This document shows positions 1 to 9,440 of a DNA stretch of 64,000 nucleotides, one piece after another. The stretch spans positions 3,849,501 to 3,913,500 of the forward strand of contig NZ_CP139482.1 of assembly GCF_041222825.1 (NCBI RefSeq), in the 5' to 3' direction. A model generated the notes under the pieces. That model was not told where the DNA came from. It did no database searches and saw only the letters and a list, made by a program, of their open reading frames with translations. This DNA is from Candidatus Thalassolituus haligoni. Lineage in GTDB: Bacteria > Pseudomonadota > Gammaproteobacteria > Pseudomonadales > Oceanobacteraceae. Position 1 is the stretch's first letter, and every line of letters starts with the position of its first letter. The position numbers were made by a program, and so were the translations under genes.

Positions 1-681
1 TGAGCCGTCGATACGGGCAGCCCCGGCGTCGATGGCGGCGAGGGAGTTGGCTACGCCCATGGCCATGTTGTGGTGGCCGTGGAAGCCGATTTCGATGCGG
101 CTGTCGAGTTCTTGCCGCAGCAGGCCGATTTTCTGGCTGACTTCGTCCGGCAGCATGTAACCCGCAGAGTCGGTGCAGTAGATGCAGTTGGCTCCGTAAC
201 TGACCATCAGTCGGGCTTGTTCGAGGATTTTTTCGGCCGGTACCATGTGCGCCATCATCAGGAAGCCGACGGTGTCCATGTCCATTTCACGGGCGATGGT
301 GATGTGTTGCTGGGAGACGTCGGCTTCGGTGCAGTGGGTCGCCACGCGAATGGTGGAGACGCCCAGTTCTCGGGCCATTTTGAGGTGGTCAACGGTGCCG
401 ATGCCGGGCAGCAGCAGGGCGGAGATTTTCGCCTGTTTCATTTTCGGGATCACGGCACCGAGGTATTCTTCGTCGCTGTGGGCCGGGAAGCCGTAGTTCA
501 CCGAGGCACCGCCGAGGCCGTCGCCGTGGGTGACTTCGATCAGTGGCATGCCGGCGGCGTCCATGGCGCAGGCGATGGCGACCATGTCGTCAACGCTGAT
601 CTGGTGACGTTTGGCGTGCATGCCGTCGCGCAGGGACATGTCGTGGAGTTTGACGCTTTTACCTTGCAAGTTCATGTTCAT
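1..681 (-). CDS. dmpG: 4-hydroxy-2-oxovalerate aldolase (partial, 3' end outside window)
   Basis: Cleaves 4-hydroxy-2-oxovalerate to pyruvate and acetaldehyde, late in the catechol meta-cleavage pathway. The frame is open to the left edge, so about 227 N-terminal residues are visible. It begins [20 protein letters not shown] and carries the HMG-CoA-lyase-type D-x-L-R-D-G metal/substrate motif; H-G-H-H-N follows near residue 200, as in DmpG/MhpE. The start at 681 follows AGGGGAG; a second in-frame ATG is at 675. It lies 9 bp after dmpF, and DmpF/DmpG form a complex that channels acetaldehyde. dmpH and dmpI may follow outside the window. Confidence 0.93.
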   Translation of the reverse strand, partial: MNMNLQGKSVKLHDMSLRDGMHAKRHQISVDDMVAIACAMDAAGMPLIEVTHGDGLGGASVNYGFPAHSDEEYLGAVIPKMKQAKISALLLPGIGTVDHLKMARELGVSTIRVATHCTEADVSQQHITIAREMDMDTVGFLMMAHMVPAEKILEQARLMVSYGANCIYCTDSAGYMLPDEVSQKIGLLRQELDSRIEIGFHGHHNMAMGVANSLAAIDAGAARIDGS

Positions 682-690
682 GCTCCCCTG

Positions 691-1605
691 TTATTCGCCA
701 CGTGCTGGCAGTGTGATGGTGCCGTTGGCGGCTTCTTCGGCAAACATTTCGGCGGTACGCAGTCCGGCGGCGGTCATGATGTCGAGGTTACCGGCGTATT
801 TGGGCAGGAAGTCGCCCAGGCCTTCCACTTCCATAAACATGGAGACGCGGTTGCCGTCAAACACCGGGCCGTTGACCAGGCGGTAACCGGGTACGTATTT
901 TTGTACGTCAGCAACCATGGCGTGAACCGATGCGGTGATGGCATCACGATCCGGTTCGCTTTCGGTGAGGCAGTGGACGGTGTCGCGCATCATCAGTGGC
1001 GGTTCAGCCGGGTTGATGATGATGATGGCTTTGCCTTGTTTGGCACCGCCGACTTTGGACACTGCACCGGCGGTAGTGCGGGTGAATTCGTCGATGTTCT
1101 GGCGGGTGCCGGGGCCAACGGATTTGGACGACACGGTGGCGATGATTTCGCCGTAGTCAACCGCTTGTACGCGGGACACTGCCGCCACCATGGGGATGGT
1201 GGCCTGGCCGCCACAAGTGACCATGTTGACGTTCATTTCGAGGTTTTTGGCGTGCGCGGCAAGGTTCACCGGCGGCACGCAGAACGGGCCAATGGCCGCT
1301 GGGGTGAGGTCGATCATGATCACCCCCAGCGCGTTGAGCTTGCGCGAGTTTTCCGCATGCACGTAGGCGGAGGTGGCGTCAAAGGCGACACGAATGTCGT
1401 CGGCGATTACCTGTTCGAGTATGCCATCGACGCCGGTGGCGCAGGTTTTGATGCCCATCGTGGCGGCGCGTTTGAGGCCTTCGGACTCAGGGTCAATGCC
1501 CACCATCCAGACCGGTTCAATCCATTCGGAACGTTGCATTTTCATCAGCAGGTCGGTGCCGATGTTACCTGGGCCGATGATCACGGCCTTCAATTTTTTA
1601 GACAT
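691..1605 (-). CDS. dmpF: Acetaldehyde dehydrogenase (acylating)
   Basis: Converts acetaldehyde, NAD+ and CoA to acetyl-CoA in the cytoplasm, in complex with the DmpG aldolase. The protein has 304 residues, normal for the family. The N-terminal NAD-binding motif G-P-G-N-I-G is at residues 11-16. The catalytic cysteine is C131 in the V-T-C-G-G-Q-A-T motif, equivalent to C132 of Pseudomonas DmpF. It sits between dmpE and dmpG with short gaps, in the order E-F-G of the classical dmp operon, so co-transcription is expected. Confidence 0.95.
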   Translation of the reverse strand: MSKKLKAVIIGPGNIGTDLLMKMQRSEWIEPVWMVGIDPESEGLKRAATMGIKTCATGVDGILEQVIADDIRVAFDATSAYVHAENSRKLNALGVIMIDLTPAAIGPFCVPPVNLAAHAKNLEMNVNMVTCGGQATIPMVAAVSRVQAVDYGEIIATVSSKSVGPGTRQNIDEFTRTTAGAVSKVGGAKQGKAIIIINPAEPPLMMRDTVHCLTESEPDRDAITASVHAMVADVQKYVPGYRLVNGPVFDGNRVSMFMEVEGLGDFLPKYAGNLDIMTAAGLRTAEMFAEEAANGTITLPARGE

Positions 1606-1630
1606 AACATTTCCTCGCTGAGTCTAACGC

Positions 1631-2416
1631 TTATACGAAACGAACAGAGGCAGAACCGATGCCACCAATGGTTACCGACATAAAGTCACCGGCTTTAACC
1701 GGTTCCAGCGGCACCAGCGAACCAGACAGAATGACCTCACCGGCCTTCAGCGGAATACCGAATTCACCCAGGGTGTTGGCCAGCCAGGTAACACAGTTCA
1801 CCGGAGAACCCAGCGCCGCAGCACCCGCACCAGTACTGATGATGGAGCCGTTCTTTTCTACCACCATGCCGCAGGTGGTCAGATCGACATCCAATGGGCT
1901 GACAGCGGTATCGCCGAGCACAAACAGGCCGCACGAGGCATTGTCGGCGACGGTGTCCTGAATCTTGATTTGCCAGTTTTCAATGCGTGAATCGACGATT
2001 TCGAAACACGGAATCACAAAGTCGGTCGCCGCCAGCACGTCGGCATTGGTGATGCCGGGGCCAAGCAGGTCTTTTTTCAGCACGAAGGCGATTTCACCTT
2101 CGGCTTTGGGCTGAATCATCAGCTCACTGATGGGCATTTCTTGGCCCTGGCTGTATGCCATCTTGTCGGTCAGGTAGCCAAAATCCGGCTGATGTACGTT
2201 GAGCATGTTCTGCACCGCTTTAGAGGTCACACCGATCTTTTTGCCAATGATGCGTTCACCGGCCTCGATACGGCGCTCGTTCATGCGCAGTGAAATATGA
2301 TAAGCATCCTTGATGGTGATGTCGGGATAGCGCTCCGTCAGCGGGCGCAGCGTGGTACGGGTAACCAGCGCGTTATACAGCTCGTCTCCCGCTTGCTTGA
2401 TATCAGCTTCATTCAT
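1631..2416 (-). CDS. dmpE: 2-oxopent-4-enoate hydratase
   Basis: Hydrates 2-hydroxypenta-2,4-dienoate to 4-hydroxy-2-oxovalerate, the substrate of DmpG. With the start at 2416 the protein is 261 residues, the family length. It matches DmpE along its whole length, including the segments GKKIGVTSKAVQNML and VADNASCGLFVLG and the C-terminal end GGIGSASVRFV. The frame stays open 49 codons further upstream, but that extension has no family similarity and was excluded. The Shine-Dalgarno at 2416 is poor, and an ATG at 2428 is the alternative. It heads the dmpEFG block; 260 bp separate it from the LysR gene upstream. Confidence 0.93.
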   Translation of the reverse strand: MNEADIKQAGDELYNALVTRTTLRPLTERYPDITIKDAYHISLRMNERRIEAGERIIGKKIGVTSKAVQNMLNVHQPDFGYLTDKMAYSQGQEMPISELMIQPKAEGEIAFVLKKDLLGPGITNADVLAATDFVIPCFEIVDSRIENWQIKIQDTVADNASCGLFVLGDTAVSPLDVDLTTCGMVVEKNGSIISTGAGAAALGSPVNCVTWLANTLGEFGIPLKAGEVILSGSLVPLEPVKAGDFMSVTIGGIGSASVRFV

Positions 2417-2676
2417 AAAAAATATCATCCATCTCGGTGAATAAATCAGCAGTATCGCGACCGCTGAATACTGCCTGCATTTGGGTGTATCAAAATACGA
2501 CGGCGACGTGTGCGCGGTTCGACGGATACACCATTTAGAGTTATTTAATTGCCCGTTCGCCAAACCGGAGCGTCATGGTGCCGCCTTGACGACCCAATGT
2601 ACTCCTCAGCCAATTCTGCTCAACCGACTAAATTTGAAACACAAGATCCCACCTATGAGAGCAGCTTTCGAAATGA

Positions 2677-3660
2677 CTATGAGACCAATGCCATATCCTT
2701 CAGCGGTTCATATCTCGCAATCACATAATCAATAAAGGCTCGGGTTTTTGTCGGTAAATTACTGCGATGTGGATAAATCATATTGACCTGTTTGTATCCA
2801 GCACCCCAGTCAGGCAACAGTTGCCGCAAACGGCCACTGGCCAGCGCCTCCGCAACCAGGTATTCCGGCAAGCAGGCCAGGCCGACCTTTTCCAGTACCA
2901 TATCCAGCGCCAATCGCGCTTCATCGGTTCTGAAATAGGCTTTGGGGACAAAAGAGACTGACTCCTCGCCCTGGTTAAAACGCCAGACAGGCAAACCACG
3001 GGTGGCAATCAGTGGCAGCAAGGCAAGTTGAGAGGGATGTTCAGGATAACGGGCACCAAAATCGAAATCCGCCGCCGCACACAGCATGACCGGCGCTTTC
3101 ATCAGCGGCCGCGAAATCCAGTCGTTCAGGGTAATCGGGCCGAGCCGGAAGGCGATATCAATGCTGTTTTTTACCAGGTCAGAATGGTCATTGGATAACA
3201 ACAATTCCACCGATACGCGGGGGTTTTGCTGCATAAACCCCAAGACCAGCGGCTTGATATAATGATGGCCAACGGCAATCGGCGCGGTAATCTTGATTTC
3301 GCCAGACAGTGACGACAGTTCACTGTTAACGCCATCAACCCGCATTTCCAGATCATGTATGACTGTATGCACACTGTCATACAAACGCACGCCAGACTCG
3401 GTCAGGCCAAAATGTTTGGCGGTACGATGGATCAGCTTATAACCAAGGCTTTTTTCAAAGCCCTGGATTCTCCGGCTCAAGGTCGATAACGGTACATTCA
3501 GAAAGCGGGCAGCAGCGATAAGGCTGCCCTTCTCGACCACCACGACAAAATAGTAGAGGTCTTGATAATTCACCATCCCGGCACTGCCGAAGTCCCTCTC
3601 CGCAGACCAGTTAACCGGTGTCGCCAGCGCTATTGGGCCGTTCTCGAGCTGCTTTGACAT
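2677..3660 (-). CDS. LysR-family transcriptional regulator
   Basis: DNA-binding regulator with an N-terminal winged HTH (about residues 32-90 of the long form) and a substrate-binding-type effector domain. The start at 3660 gives 327 residues, with 28 atypical residues before the usual LysR beginning MVNYQDLYYF; an ATG at 3576 would remove them. The 3660 start lies only 4 bp after the livM-like stop, which suggests translational coupling. It stands between the importer genes and dmpEFG, so a role in one or both is likely. The effector is unknown. Confidence 0.85.
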   Translation of the reverse strand: MSKQLENGPIALATPVNWSAERDFGSAGMVNYQDLYYFVVVVEKGSLIAAARFLNVPLSTLSRRIQGFEKSLGYKLIHRTAKHFGLTESGVRLYDSVHTVIHDLEMRVDGVNSELSSLSGEIKITAPIAVGHHYIKPLVLGFMQQNPRVSVELLLSNDHSDLVKNSIDIAFRLGPITLNDWISRPLMKAPVMLCAAADFDFGARYPEHPSQLALLPLIATRGLPVWRFNQGEESVSFVPKAYFRTDEARLALDMVLEKVGLACLPEYLVAEALASGRLRQLLPDWGAGYKQVNMIYPHRSNLPTKTRAFIDYVIARYEPLKDMALVS

Positions 3661-3664
3661 CCGT

Positions 3665-4630
3665 CTACCCGACGCTTTTCAGTACACGACGGGTCGATAA
3701 CACGTCCAACCCCGTCAACCGGTGTGCCAGACCAGTGATGCCGCCCGGCACATACAGAGTCATCAGAATCGCCAGCGCCCCCAACCCCATCAGATACCAA
3801 GTGCCGTAGTCGCTGAAGTAATGATCAATTAGCCAATACACCAGCGTGCCAATCAACGGGCCTTCGATGCGGCCAATACCGCCAATCATCACGATGAAGA
3901 TACCGAACGCCGTCCAGTTGACACTGAACGCTGCTTCCGGGCTGATACGCAGATTACTGACAAAGTAGAGACCACCAGCAAGGCCACAGCCCAGCGCGGC
4001 GATGATATAAACCGCCAATTTCATCCGGGCAACATTGATACCTTGGCTTTCGGCCGCAACCTCACTATCACGAATAGCTTGCAGCGCCAGTCCCTGCTTA
4101 CTGCGCAAAAACAGGTAGATACCGACAATGGTGACCAGTACTGCCGCCAATGCAACCCAGTAGGTAACACTTTCCCGGAAGGCCCGGCTGACGCCGCGAA
4201 AGGCTGTCAGGCTGGTGCCTGAACCACCGCCCACGGCATCAATATTGGCGACGGTAAGACGGATAACTTCAGAGATCACCCAGGTGCCAATGGCAAAATA
4301 GCCACCGTGCAGCCGGAAAGCGATTTTCGACACTGGTAATGCCACCAGCGCCGTCGCCAGTGCAGCCAGCACAATGGCCACAAACGGATTGATACCGCCC
4401 TGATTAGCCAGTGCCAGCATAAAGTAGCCACCCAGTCCAAAAAAAGCCTGCTGGCCGACCGACACCATGCCGCCGTAACCGGCCATCAGGTTCCACATCA
4501 TCGCGAAAATAAACAGACAAGCGACGTTCACAAACTCGTACATCCAGTACGAATCACCCCATAGGGGCATGGTGCCACCAATGACGGCAACAGCAACCAG
4601 CACCGCCGCAAGCAAAATATTCTTGTTCAT
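3665..4630 (-). CDS. Branched-chain/aromatic-type ABC transporter permease (LivM family)
   Basis: Inner-membrane permease of the HAAT (Liv) ABC family, about 321 residues with roughly ten hydrophobic segments. The cytoplasmic loop contains the LivM-like stretch IRDSEVAAESQGINVARMK, which contacts the ATPases. The start at 4630 follows GGAGAAGAATGT; an upstream ATG at 4657 overlaps the livH stop. With the neighbouring permease, two ATPases, outer-membrane channel and binding protein it forms a complete uptake system. The context (dmpEFG, DmpR-like activator) points to an aromatic or acid substrate rather than leucine, but this is inference. Confidence 0.88.
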   Translation of the reverse strand: MNKNILLAAVLVAVAVIGGTMPLWGDSYWMYEFVNVACLFIFAMMWNLMAGYGGMVSVGQQAFFGLGGYFMLALANQGGINPFVAIVLAALATALVALPVSKIAFRLHGGYFAIGTWVISEVIRLTVANIDAVGGGSGTSLTAFRGVSRAFRESVTYWVALAAVLVTIVGIYLFLRSKQGLALQAIRDSEVAAESQGINVARMKLAVYIIAALGCGLAGGLYFVSNLRISPEAAFSVNWTAFGIFIVMIGGIGRIEGPLIGTLVYWLIDHYFSDYGTWYLMGLGALAILMTLYVPGGITGLAHRLTGLDVLSTRRVLKSVG

Positions 4631-4656
4631 ACATTCTTCTCCGTACGCGGCCTGCA

Positions 4657-5517
4657 TCAGCCCTTGGTTTTGGGGAACAGACCACTGGGCTTGAATGCCA
4701 GGATCAGGATAAACACCAGATGGCCAAACCAGATGCCCCAGCCGGGATCAAAATAAAAGCCGATTTGCTGGGCCAGACCGAGCGTCATGGCACCGAGAAA
4801 CGTGCCCCAGAACGAGCCCATGCCGCCGATAATCACCGACTCAAAGGCAAACAACAGCAGCGACGGGCCATCAGTGGGTGCCACCGTGGTACGCATGCTC
4901 TGGAACAGACCAGCCAGCGCCACTAGCGAAAACGCAATCGCTGTCGCCATCGAATACACCTTGGCACTGCTAAGCCCCATCAGCTCGGCAATGTCACGGT
5001 CGTCCGATACCGCCCGGAAGGCCCGGCCAATCGCGGTGTGGGCAAACAACCACTGCAAACCAAAGGTACAGCCGATGGCGCAACCCAAAATAATCAATGG
5101 CAACACACCCACCACGGTATCGTTGCCAAGGCTGATACCCAGCGTATTCAGGCCACCACTGTCGAGTGATTGCGGGTTGGCGGAAAAGATTTCCTGCAGC
5201 AGATTCTGGGCAATGATCGACAACCCAAAGGTGATCACCAGCGACGGCAAGGGATCCTTGCTGATGGTTTTATTGAGTACGAAATACTGAAAGGCATAAC
5301 CGCTCACTAGCGCGCAAGGCACCAGAAACAGAATCAGTAAAAACGGATTGATATCCACTACCGACGCAATGGCAATGCCGATAAAACCGGAGATCACAAT
5401 CTGATCACCGTGGGCAATATTGGTAAGACGCATGACACCGAACATCAGTGACAACCCGAGTGCAAACAGGCTGTACAAACCGCCCAGTAGTACGCCGTGA
5501 ATGATGACTTCTAACAT
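4657..5517 (-). CDS. Branched-chain/aromatic-type ABC transporter permease (LivH family)
   Basis: Second inner-membrane permease of the importer, 286 residues. It opens with the typical LivH stretch GLYSLFALGLSLMFGVMRL and the conserved N-x-A-H-G-D motif. The cytoplasmic coupling segment R-A-V-S-D-D-R-D-I-A-E-L-M-G is present, as in LivH/UrtB proteins. The gene starts 2 bp after the livF-like stop and overlaps the first possible livM start, so it is a tight operon member. It pairs with the LivM-like subunit. Confidence 0.9.
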   Translation of the reverse strand: MLEVIIHGVLLGGLYSLFALGLSLMFGVMRLTNIAHGDQIVISGFIGIAIASVVDINPFLLILFLVPCALVSGYAFQYFVLNKTISKDPLPSLVITFGLSIIAQNLLQEIFSANPQSLDSGGLNTLGISLGNDTVVGVLPLIILGCAIGCTFGLQWLFAHTAIGRAFRAVSDDRDIAELMGLSSAKVYSMATAIAFSLVALAGLFQSMRTTVAPTDGPSLLLFAFESVIIGGMGSFWGTFLGAMTLGLAQQIGFYFDPGWGIWFGHLVFILILAFKPSGLFPKTKG

Positions 5518-5519
5518 AA

Positions 5520-6236
5520 TCAGATACCGAAATAGGCCTCAGTGATTTGGTCGCGGGTCAAGGTGTCGCTGCGACCTTCCAGTGCCACCCGCCCTTCCTG
5601 AAAACAGTACAGCCGCTGCGCGCATTCCCGCGCCAGCATCACATCCTGTTCCACCACCACCACGGTCATGCCATCGGCGATAATCGATGGCAGGGCGTCG
5701 TAAATTTCACGAATCACAATGGGTGCCAGACCCAGCGAGATTTCGTCACACAGCAAGATGTCGGGGTTGCTCATCAGTGCGCGGCCAATCGCGACCTGTT
5801 GCTGCTGGCCGCCCGATAAAGAGGTCGACGGGTTATTCCGCTTCTCTTGCAGAATCGGAAACAGCCGGTAAATTTCAGCCAGGCTCCACTTACCCTTACG
5901 CTTGGCAAAGGCACCCATTAACAGGTTTTCTTCCACCGTCATACTGGCAAACAAGCGCCGACCTTCCGGCACCATGGCAATGCCCTGTTTCACGATGTCA
6001 CCCGGTGCAATCCCGCCAATGGCGTTGCCACGTAAAGACACCGACTCCGGTGCCACCTTTACCAGCCCGGTGAGGGACTTCATAAAAGTACTTTTACCCG
6101 CACCGTTGGCACCCAGAATGCCGACCACCTCGCCTTCAGACAGCGAGAAATTGACATCAAACAATACCTGCGCATCACCATAAAAAGCGTTCAGCCCGGT
6201 GACATTGATCACGCTATTCGTTACCGCCTTGGTCAT
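5520..6236 (-). CDS. ABC transporter ATP-binding protein (LivF family)
   Basis: Cytoplasmic ATPase that drives the importer, 238 residues, the LivF size. Walker A is G-A-N-G-A-G-K-S near residue 43, the signature is L-S-G-G-Q-Q-Q, and Walker B is I-L-L-C-D-E, where the usual LLLDEP is replaced by LLCDEI. It overlaps the livG-like stop by 4 bp (ATGA), a sign of coupled translation. It belongs to the same polycistron as the two permeases. Confidence 0.92.
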   Translation of the reverse strand: MTKAVTNSVINVTGLNAFYGDAQVLFDVNFSLSEGEVVGILGANGAGKSTFMKSLTGLVKVAPESVSLRGNAIGGIAPGDIVKQGIAMVPEGRRLFASMTVEENLLMGAFAKRKGKWSLAEIYRLFPILQEKRNNPSTSLSGGQQQQVAIGRALMSNPDILLCDEISLGLAPIVIREIYDALPSIIADGMTVVVVEQDVMLARECAQRLYCFQEGRVALEGRSDTLTRDQITEAYFGI

Positions 6237-6949
6237 GCGTCGATCCCCATATAAACCCGTCGGACTTCAGGGTCGTTCATTACCTCTTGCGGCTTGCCTT
6301 CGGCCAGTTTTTTACCGAAATCGATCACCAGCAAACGATCCGCAATCGACAGCAGTGCATGCACCACGTGTTCAATCCAGATCATGGTGGTGCCCTGCGC
6401 CTTGATGCGTTTCAGTTCGTCCACCAACTCTCGGGCTTCGTGTTCGGTCAGCCCTCCGGCAATCTCGTCCAGCAGTAGCAAGCGCGGCCGGGTGGATAAC
6501 GCCCGCGCCAGCTCCAACCGCTTGCGATTAAGCAAGGTCAGGCTGCCCGCAGGCTGATTGGCGTAGGCACGCAAATCCGTCGATTCCAGCACCTCTTCGG
6601 CAATCAGCCAGGCTTCCTTTTCCGTCACCTGGGCACCAAAACAGGCGGCGGTGACCAGGTTCTCAAACACCGACATATTGCCGAAAGGATGAGGCACCTG
6701 ATAACTGCGTCCGATACCCGTACGGCAACGCTGATGAGGTTTCAGCCTGGTGATATCAGTACCGTTGAAATACACGGCTCCCTGATCCAGCGCAGCATCC
6801 CCGGAGATCAGATTAAACAAGGTGGTTTTGCCCGCGCCGTTTGGCCCGAGAATCCCCAGCGTTTCGCCCTCTGCGACATCAAACGATACGTTCCGCGTGA
6901 CCTGCAAAGCACCGTAGCTCTTGCAGGCTTGCTCAACTTTCAACAACAT
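6233..6949 (-). CDS. ABC transporter ATP-binding protein (LivG family)
   Basis: Second ATPase of the importer, 238 residues, somewhat short for LivG. Walker A is G-P-N-G-A-G-K-T near residue 35 and Walker B is L-L-L-L-D-E. The usual LSGGQ signature is altered: the region before Walker B reads LTLLNRKRLELARAL, as in LivG proteins that use N-R-K/R-R instead of G-G-Q. Its stop overlaps the start of the LivF-like gene by 4 bp. It lies 17 bp after the outer-membrane protein gene. Confidence 0.9.
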   Translation of the reverse strand: MLLKVEQACKSYGALQVTRNVSFDVAEGETLGILGPNGAGKTTLFNLISGDAALDQGAVYFNGTDITRLKPHQRCRTGIGRSYQVPHPFGNMSVFENLVTAACFGAQVTEKEAWLIAEEVLESTDLRAYANQPAGSLTLLNRKRLELARALSTRPRLLLLDEIAGGLTEHEARELVDELKRIKAQGTTMIWIEHVVHALLSIADRLLVIDFGKKLAEGKPQEVMNDPEVRRVYMGIDA

Positions 6950-6966
6950 GTCAGTTACTCATTGCG

Positions 6967-7863
6967 TTAGAACGGGAAGACCGTTTTGATCCAGAGGGTG
7001 CTGCCCTCGGCGCGGTTTTTCACCTGGGTTTCTTGCTGGTATTTGAAGGTTGCGAACCAGCCAGTTCCCGAGTCATAACGCACGGATGGGCCAACCGCGA
7101 GTGCCTTGCCACGGTTGTCTGCCACGGTATCGCCATCCTGAGTGTCGTCGGTGACTTGCTGGTAAATATAACCACCAATACCGGCGACCCAGCGATCGCC
7201 AAGACCCCAACCAAGGGCATAGTCGAAGATCAGTTCTTGACCGTCCTGGTAGGATGTGGCGCTGTTTTCCAGGTTATAGGTCCACATCGCCTTGAGGTCA
7301 TAGTTGAAACCATGAGGGTTCATATTACTCACCCCCAATACCGGCTGGATGGCCCAATGGTTACGACCAGGATTCGCAATATCGCCCTTTTTGTAACTAC
7401 CGGTTGGCACAATCACATCAATGGCGAACAGCGAATGTAATGCCTGACTGTGGTGCCAGCCAAAGGCCAGACCGACCGTCGCATCTCCCAGCCCGGATTT
7501 GCTCTGCTCCACACCGTCAGTGACATGAACATCCAGATCCACCAGTGGTAAAATCCCGTGCAAGGCAACCGATGCGCCTTGCCACTGTTTGTCTGTCACA
7601 TAGATAAAACGCGGCACAATGGCATTGGCAGTCACCTTGAAATCATCCGGTGTGACTGTATCGCCGTTATTGTCGACCGCCTTGTCAGCACTGTAATGCT
7701 GTGCCCACACAATGCCGTACATGCCAGGAGGTGGCACGGCACAACAGGTATAGTTCTCCGCGCCCACTGGATAACTGGAACCGCCGCCTTCCGTCGCCAT
7801 GGCAGAATTCGCAGCCAGTGCTGCAGCCAGAGTGCATAGAATCAACCGGGTATTGATCATCAT
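6967..7863 (-). CDS. Outer-membrane protein of the phenol meta-pathway (SphA-like) family
   Basis: Predicted outer-membrane channel of the 'MetA-pathway of phenol degradation' family (Pfam Phenol_MetA_deg), about 298 residues. It has a cleavable signal peptide ending near A-M-A, and alternating aromatic/hydrophobic beta-strand patterns. It ends in a phenylalanine (TVFPF), the usual C-terminal signature of outer-membrane barrels. The double ATG at 7863/7860 follows GGAG. Its position inside the ABC importer operon suggests it lets hydrophobic aromatics cross the outer membrane before the Tat-exported binding protein takes over. Substrate is inferred, not shown. Confidence 0.85.
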   Translation of the reverse strand: MMINTRLILCTLAAALAANSAMATEGGGSSYPVGAENYTCCAVPPPGMYGIVWAQHYSADKAVDNNGDTVTPDDFKVTANAIVPRFIYVTDKQWQGASVALHGILPLVDLDVHVTDGVEQSKSGLGDATVGLAFGWHHSQALHSLFAIDVIVPTGSYKKGDIANPGRNHWAIQPVLGVSNMNPHGFNYDLKAMWTYNLENSATSYQDGQELIFDYALGWGLGDRWVAGIGGYIYQQVTDDTQDGDTVADNRGKALAVGPSVRYDSGTGWFATFKYQQETQVKNRAEGSTLWIKTVFPF

Positions 7864-7919
7864 CTTCTCCGTTCTTATTGTTATATCGTTGTTTTGCTTG
7901 CGTACTTCGGGAGTTGCTC

Positions 7920-9197
7920 TCACGAATACTTGATCGGCAGTAATTCGGCTTGCAGCGGAATCATCGGTGCCTGGCTGTTCTCAACCACCACCAGTTCCAG
8001 CTTGTTCGCACGTTTTTGCCATTGGCCGCTGACCAGCGGTGTTTTGCTGATATTGGGCACCGGCCCCTTGCGGAAATTAATATTGCCGACGATGGTGTCC
8101 AGATCCGTACTCTTGATGGCGTCGCGGATAGCTTCCGGATCCTTGCCACCCGCCCGCTTCAACACATCAATCGCGACTTCAAACAACGAATGTTTCAGAC
8201 CCAGAGGCATCGTCCAGGGGACGCCGGTTGCGGCGGTATAGCTGGCCACCAGCTCAGCGGCAGACTGACCGGTCAGGGTCGACTGGAACGGATAAGCCGG
8301 ACTCCACATCAGCTCCACCGTCAACCCTTCGGCCCGATCACCAAAGGCACGAATGGCTTGCGGAAACTCCGTCGCCTTGGCCACCGTAACAATCTTTGGC
8401 TGGAAGCCCTGTTGACCGGCCTGATTCCAGAAGTTGGCAAAATCTGGTGGTGGCACCACGCCAGTTACAATCTGCACATCGCGCTTGCGGAATTCAGAAA
8501 TAAACGAAGAAAAATCATTGATCGGCGACTGGAAACGGCCACGATCCACCACCTGGAAACCCTTCTGCTTCAGCACCGGAGGAAAGCCCCGCTGATCATC
8601 GCCCCAGGCGTTGCCATCCTCATCGTTGGGCCACAGCGCACCAATGGTTTTACTGGTAGGAATCTGCTCCCATAAATTGGAATAGGAGCCGATAACGTCT
8701 TCCAGGCCCCAGAAAAAGTGATAGGTCCAGTCAAAACCGACCGCCGGATTACCCTTGCGACCAAAGAAATAAGGCTGCCACGGAGCATCATTAGTGATAC
8801 AGGGAACACCGTTGACCTCACATTGATCCGCCACTGGGTTGGTCGTCGCCGGAGTCGAGGAAGCCACCACCAAATCAACCCGGTCACGCAGAATCAGCTC
8901 CGATGTGACATTACCGGCCTGGTTGGCACTGGACTGGCTGTCCTTATAAATAATCTCGACGCTGTATTTTTTACCGCCCGACATAATGCCGTTTTTGGTC
9001 AGCTCACGAAGTTGTTGCAGCACAAACATATCCGGCTCGGCAAAGGCCGCCAACGGCCCGGTCTGTGGACTGACATAACCAATTTTAAAAGTATTGTTTC
9101 GCCCGGCCTGAACCAGGGGGACGCCACCGGTAGCCAATACCGCCGACGAAGCCAGCAATGATGTTTTGATAAACGAGCGGCGATTCTTGTCGACCAT
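7920..9197 (-). CDS. Tat-exported periplasmic binding protein of the HAAT ABC importer
   Basis: Extracytoplasmic ligand-binding protein (Peripla_BP_6 fold), 425 residues. The N-terminus MVDKNRRSFIKTSLLASSA is a twin-arginine signal (R-R-S-F-I-K), so it is probably exported folded. The mature domain starts near FKIGYVSPQTGPLAAFAEPD. It is first in the importer operon, with SD AGAGG before the start. A clear paralogue sits near the phenol hydroxylase genes (37899-39173). Ligand unknown; an aromatic compound is the contextual guess. Confidence 0.9.
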   Translation of the reverse strand: MVDKNRRSFIKTSLLASSAVLATGGVPLVQAGRNNTFKIGYVSPQTGPLAAFAEPDMFVLQQLRELTKNGIMSGGKKYSVEIIYKDSQSSANQAGNVTSELILRDRVDLVVASSTPATTNPVADQCEVNGVPCITNDAPWQPYFFGRKGNPAVGFDWTYHFFWGLEDVIGSYSNLWEQIPTSKTIGALWPNDEDGNAWGDDQRGFPPVLKQKGFQVVDRGRFQSPINDFSSFISEFRKRDVQIVTGVVPPPDFANFWNQAGQQGFQPKIVTVAKATEFPQAIRAFGDRAEGLTVELMWSPAYPFQSTLTGQSAAELVASYTAATGVPWTMPLGLKHSLFEVAIDVLKRAGGKDPEAIRDAIKSTDLDTIVGNINFRKGPVPNISKTPLVSGQWQKRANKLELVVVENSQAPMIPLQAELLPIKYS

Positions 9198-9440
9198 TTA
9201 GCCTACCTCTTACTTATTATTGTTAGGATCGTATGGGTTCAGACACTGCAGCCAGCACCTGAATGCCGACATATTTCACCAACGGTCCGCTAGCCGTCCA
9301 ATATTGAATTCATCTCAAACTATACTCATAGGGTATAATTTGAGGTTTCATCAAAAAGGCCAGGAACGGGCCGATATGACATGGCGAGCCAGACCGCTTT
9401 GTGCAAGTATCAGGACGCTGATAAATACAAGAAGAATAAG

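Noticed and set aside
70..1683. 537-codon plus-strand ORF rich in H, D, V and G
   Set aside because: It lies antisense to dmpG, dmpF and the end of dmpE, which are certain. Its composition is typical of the complement of GC-rich coding DNA.
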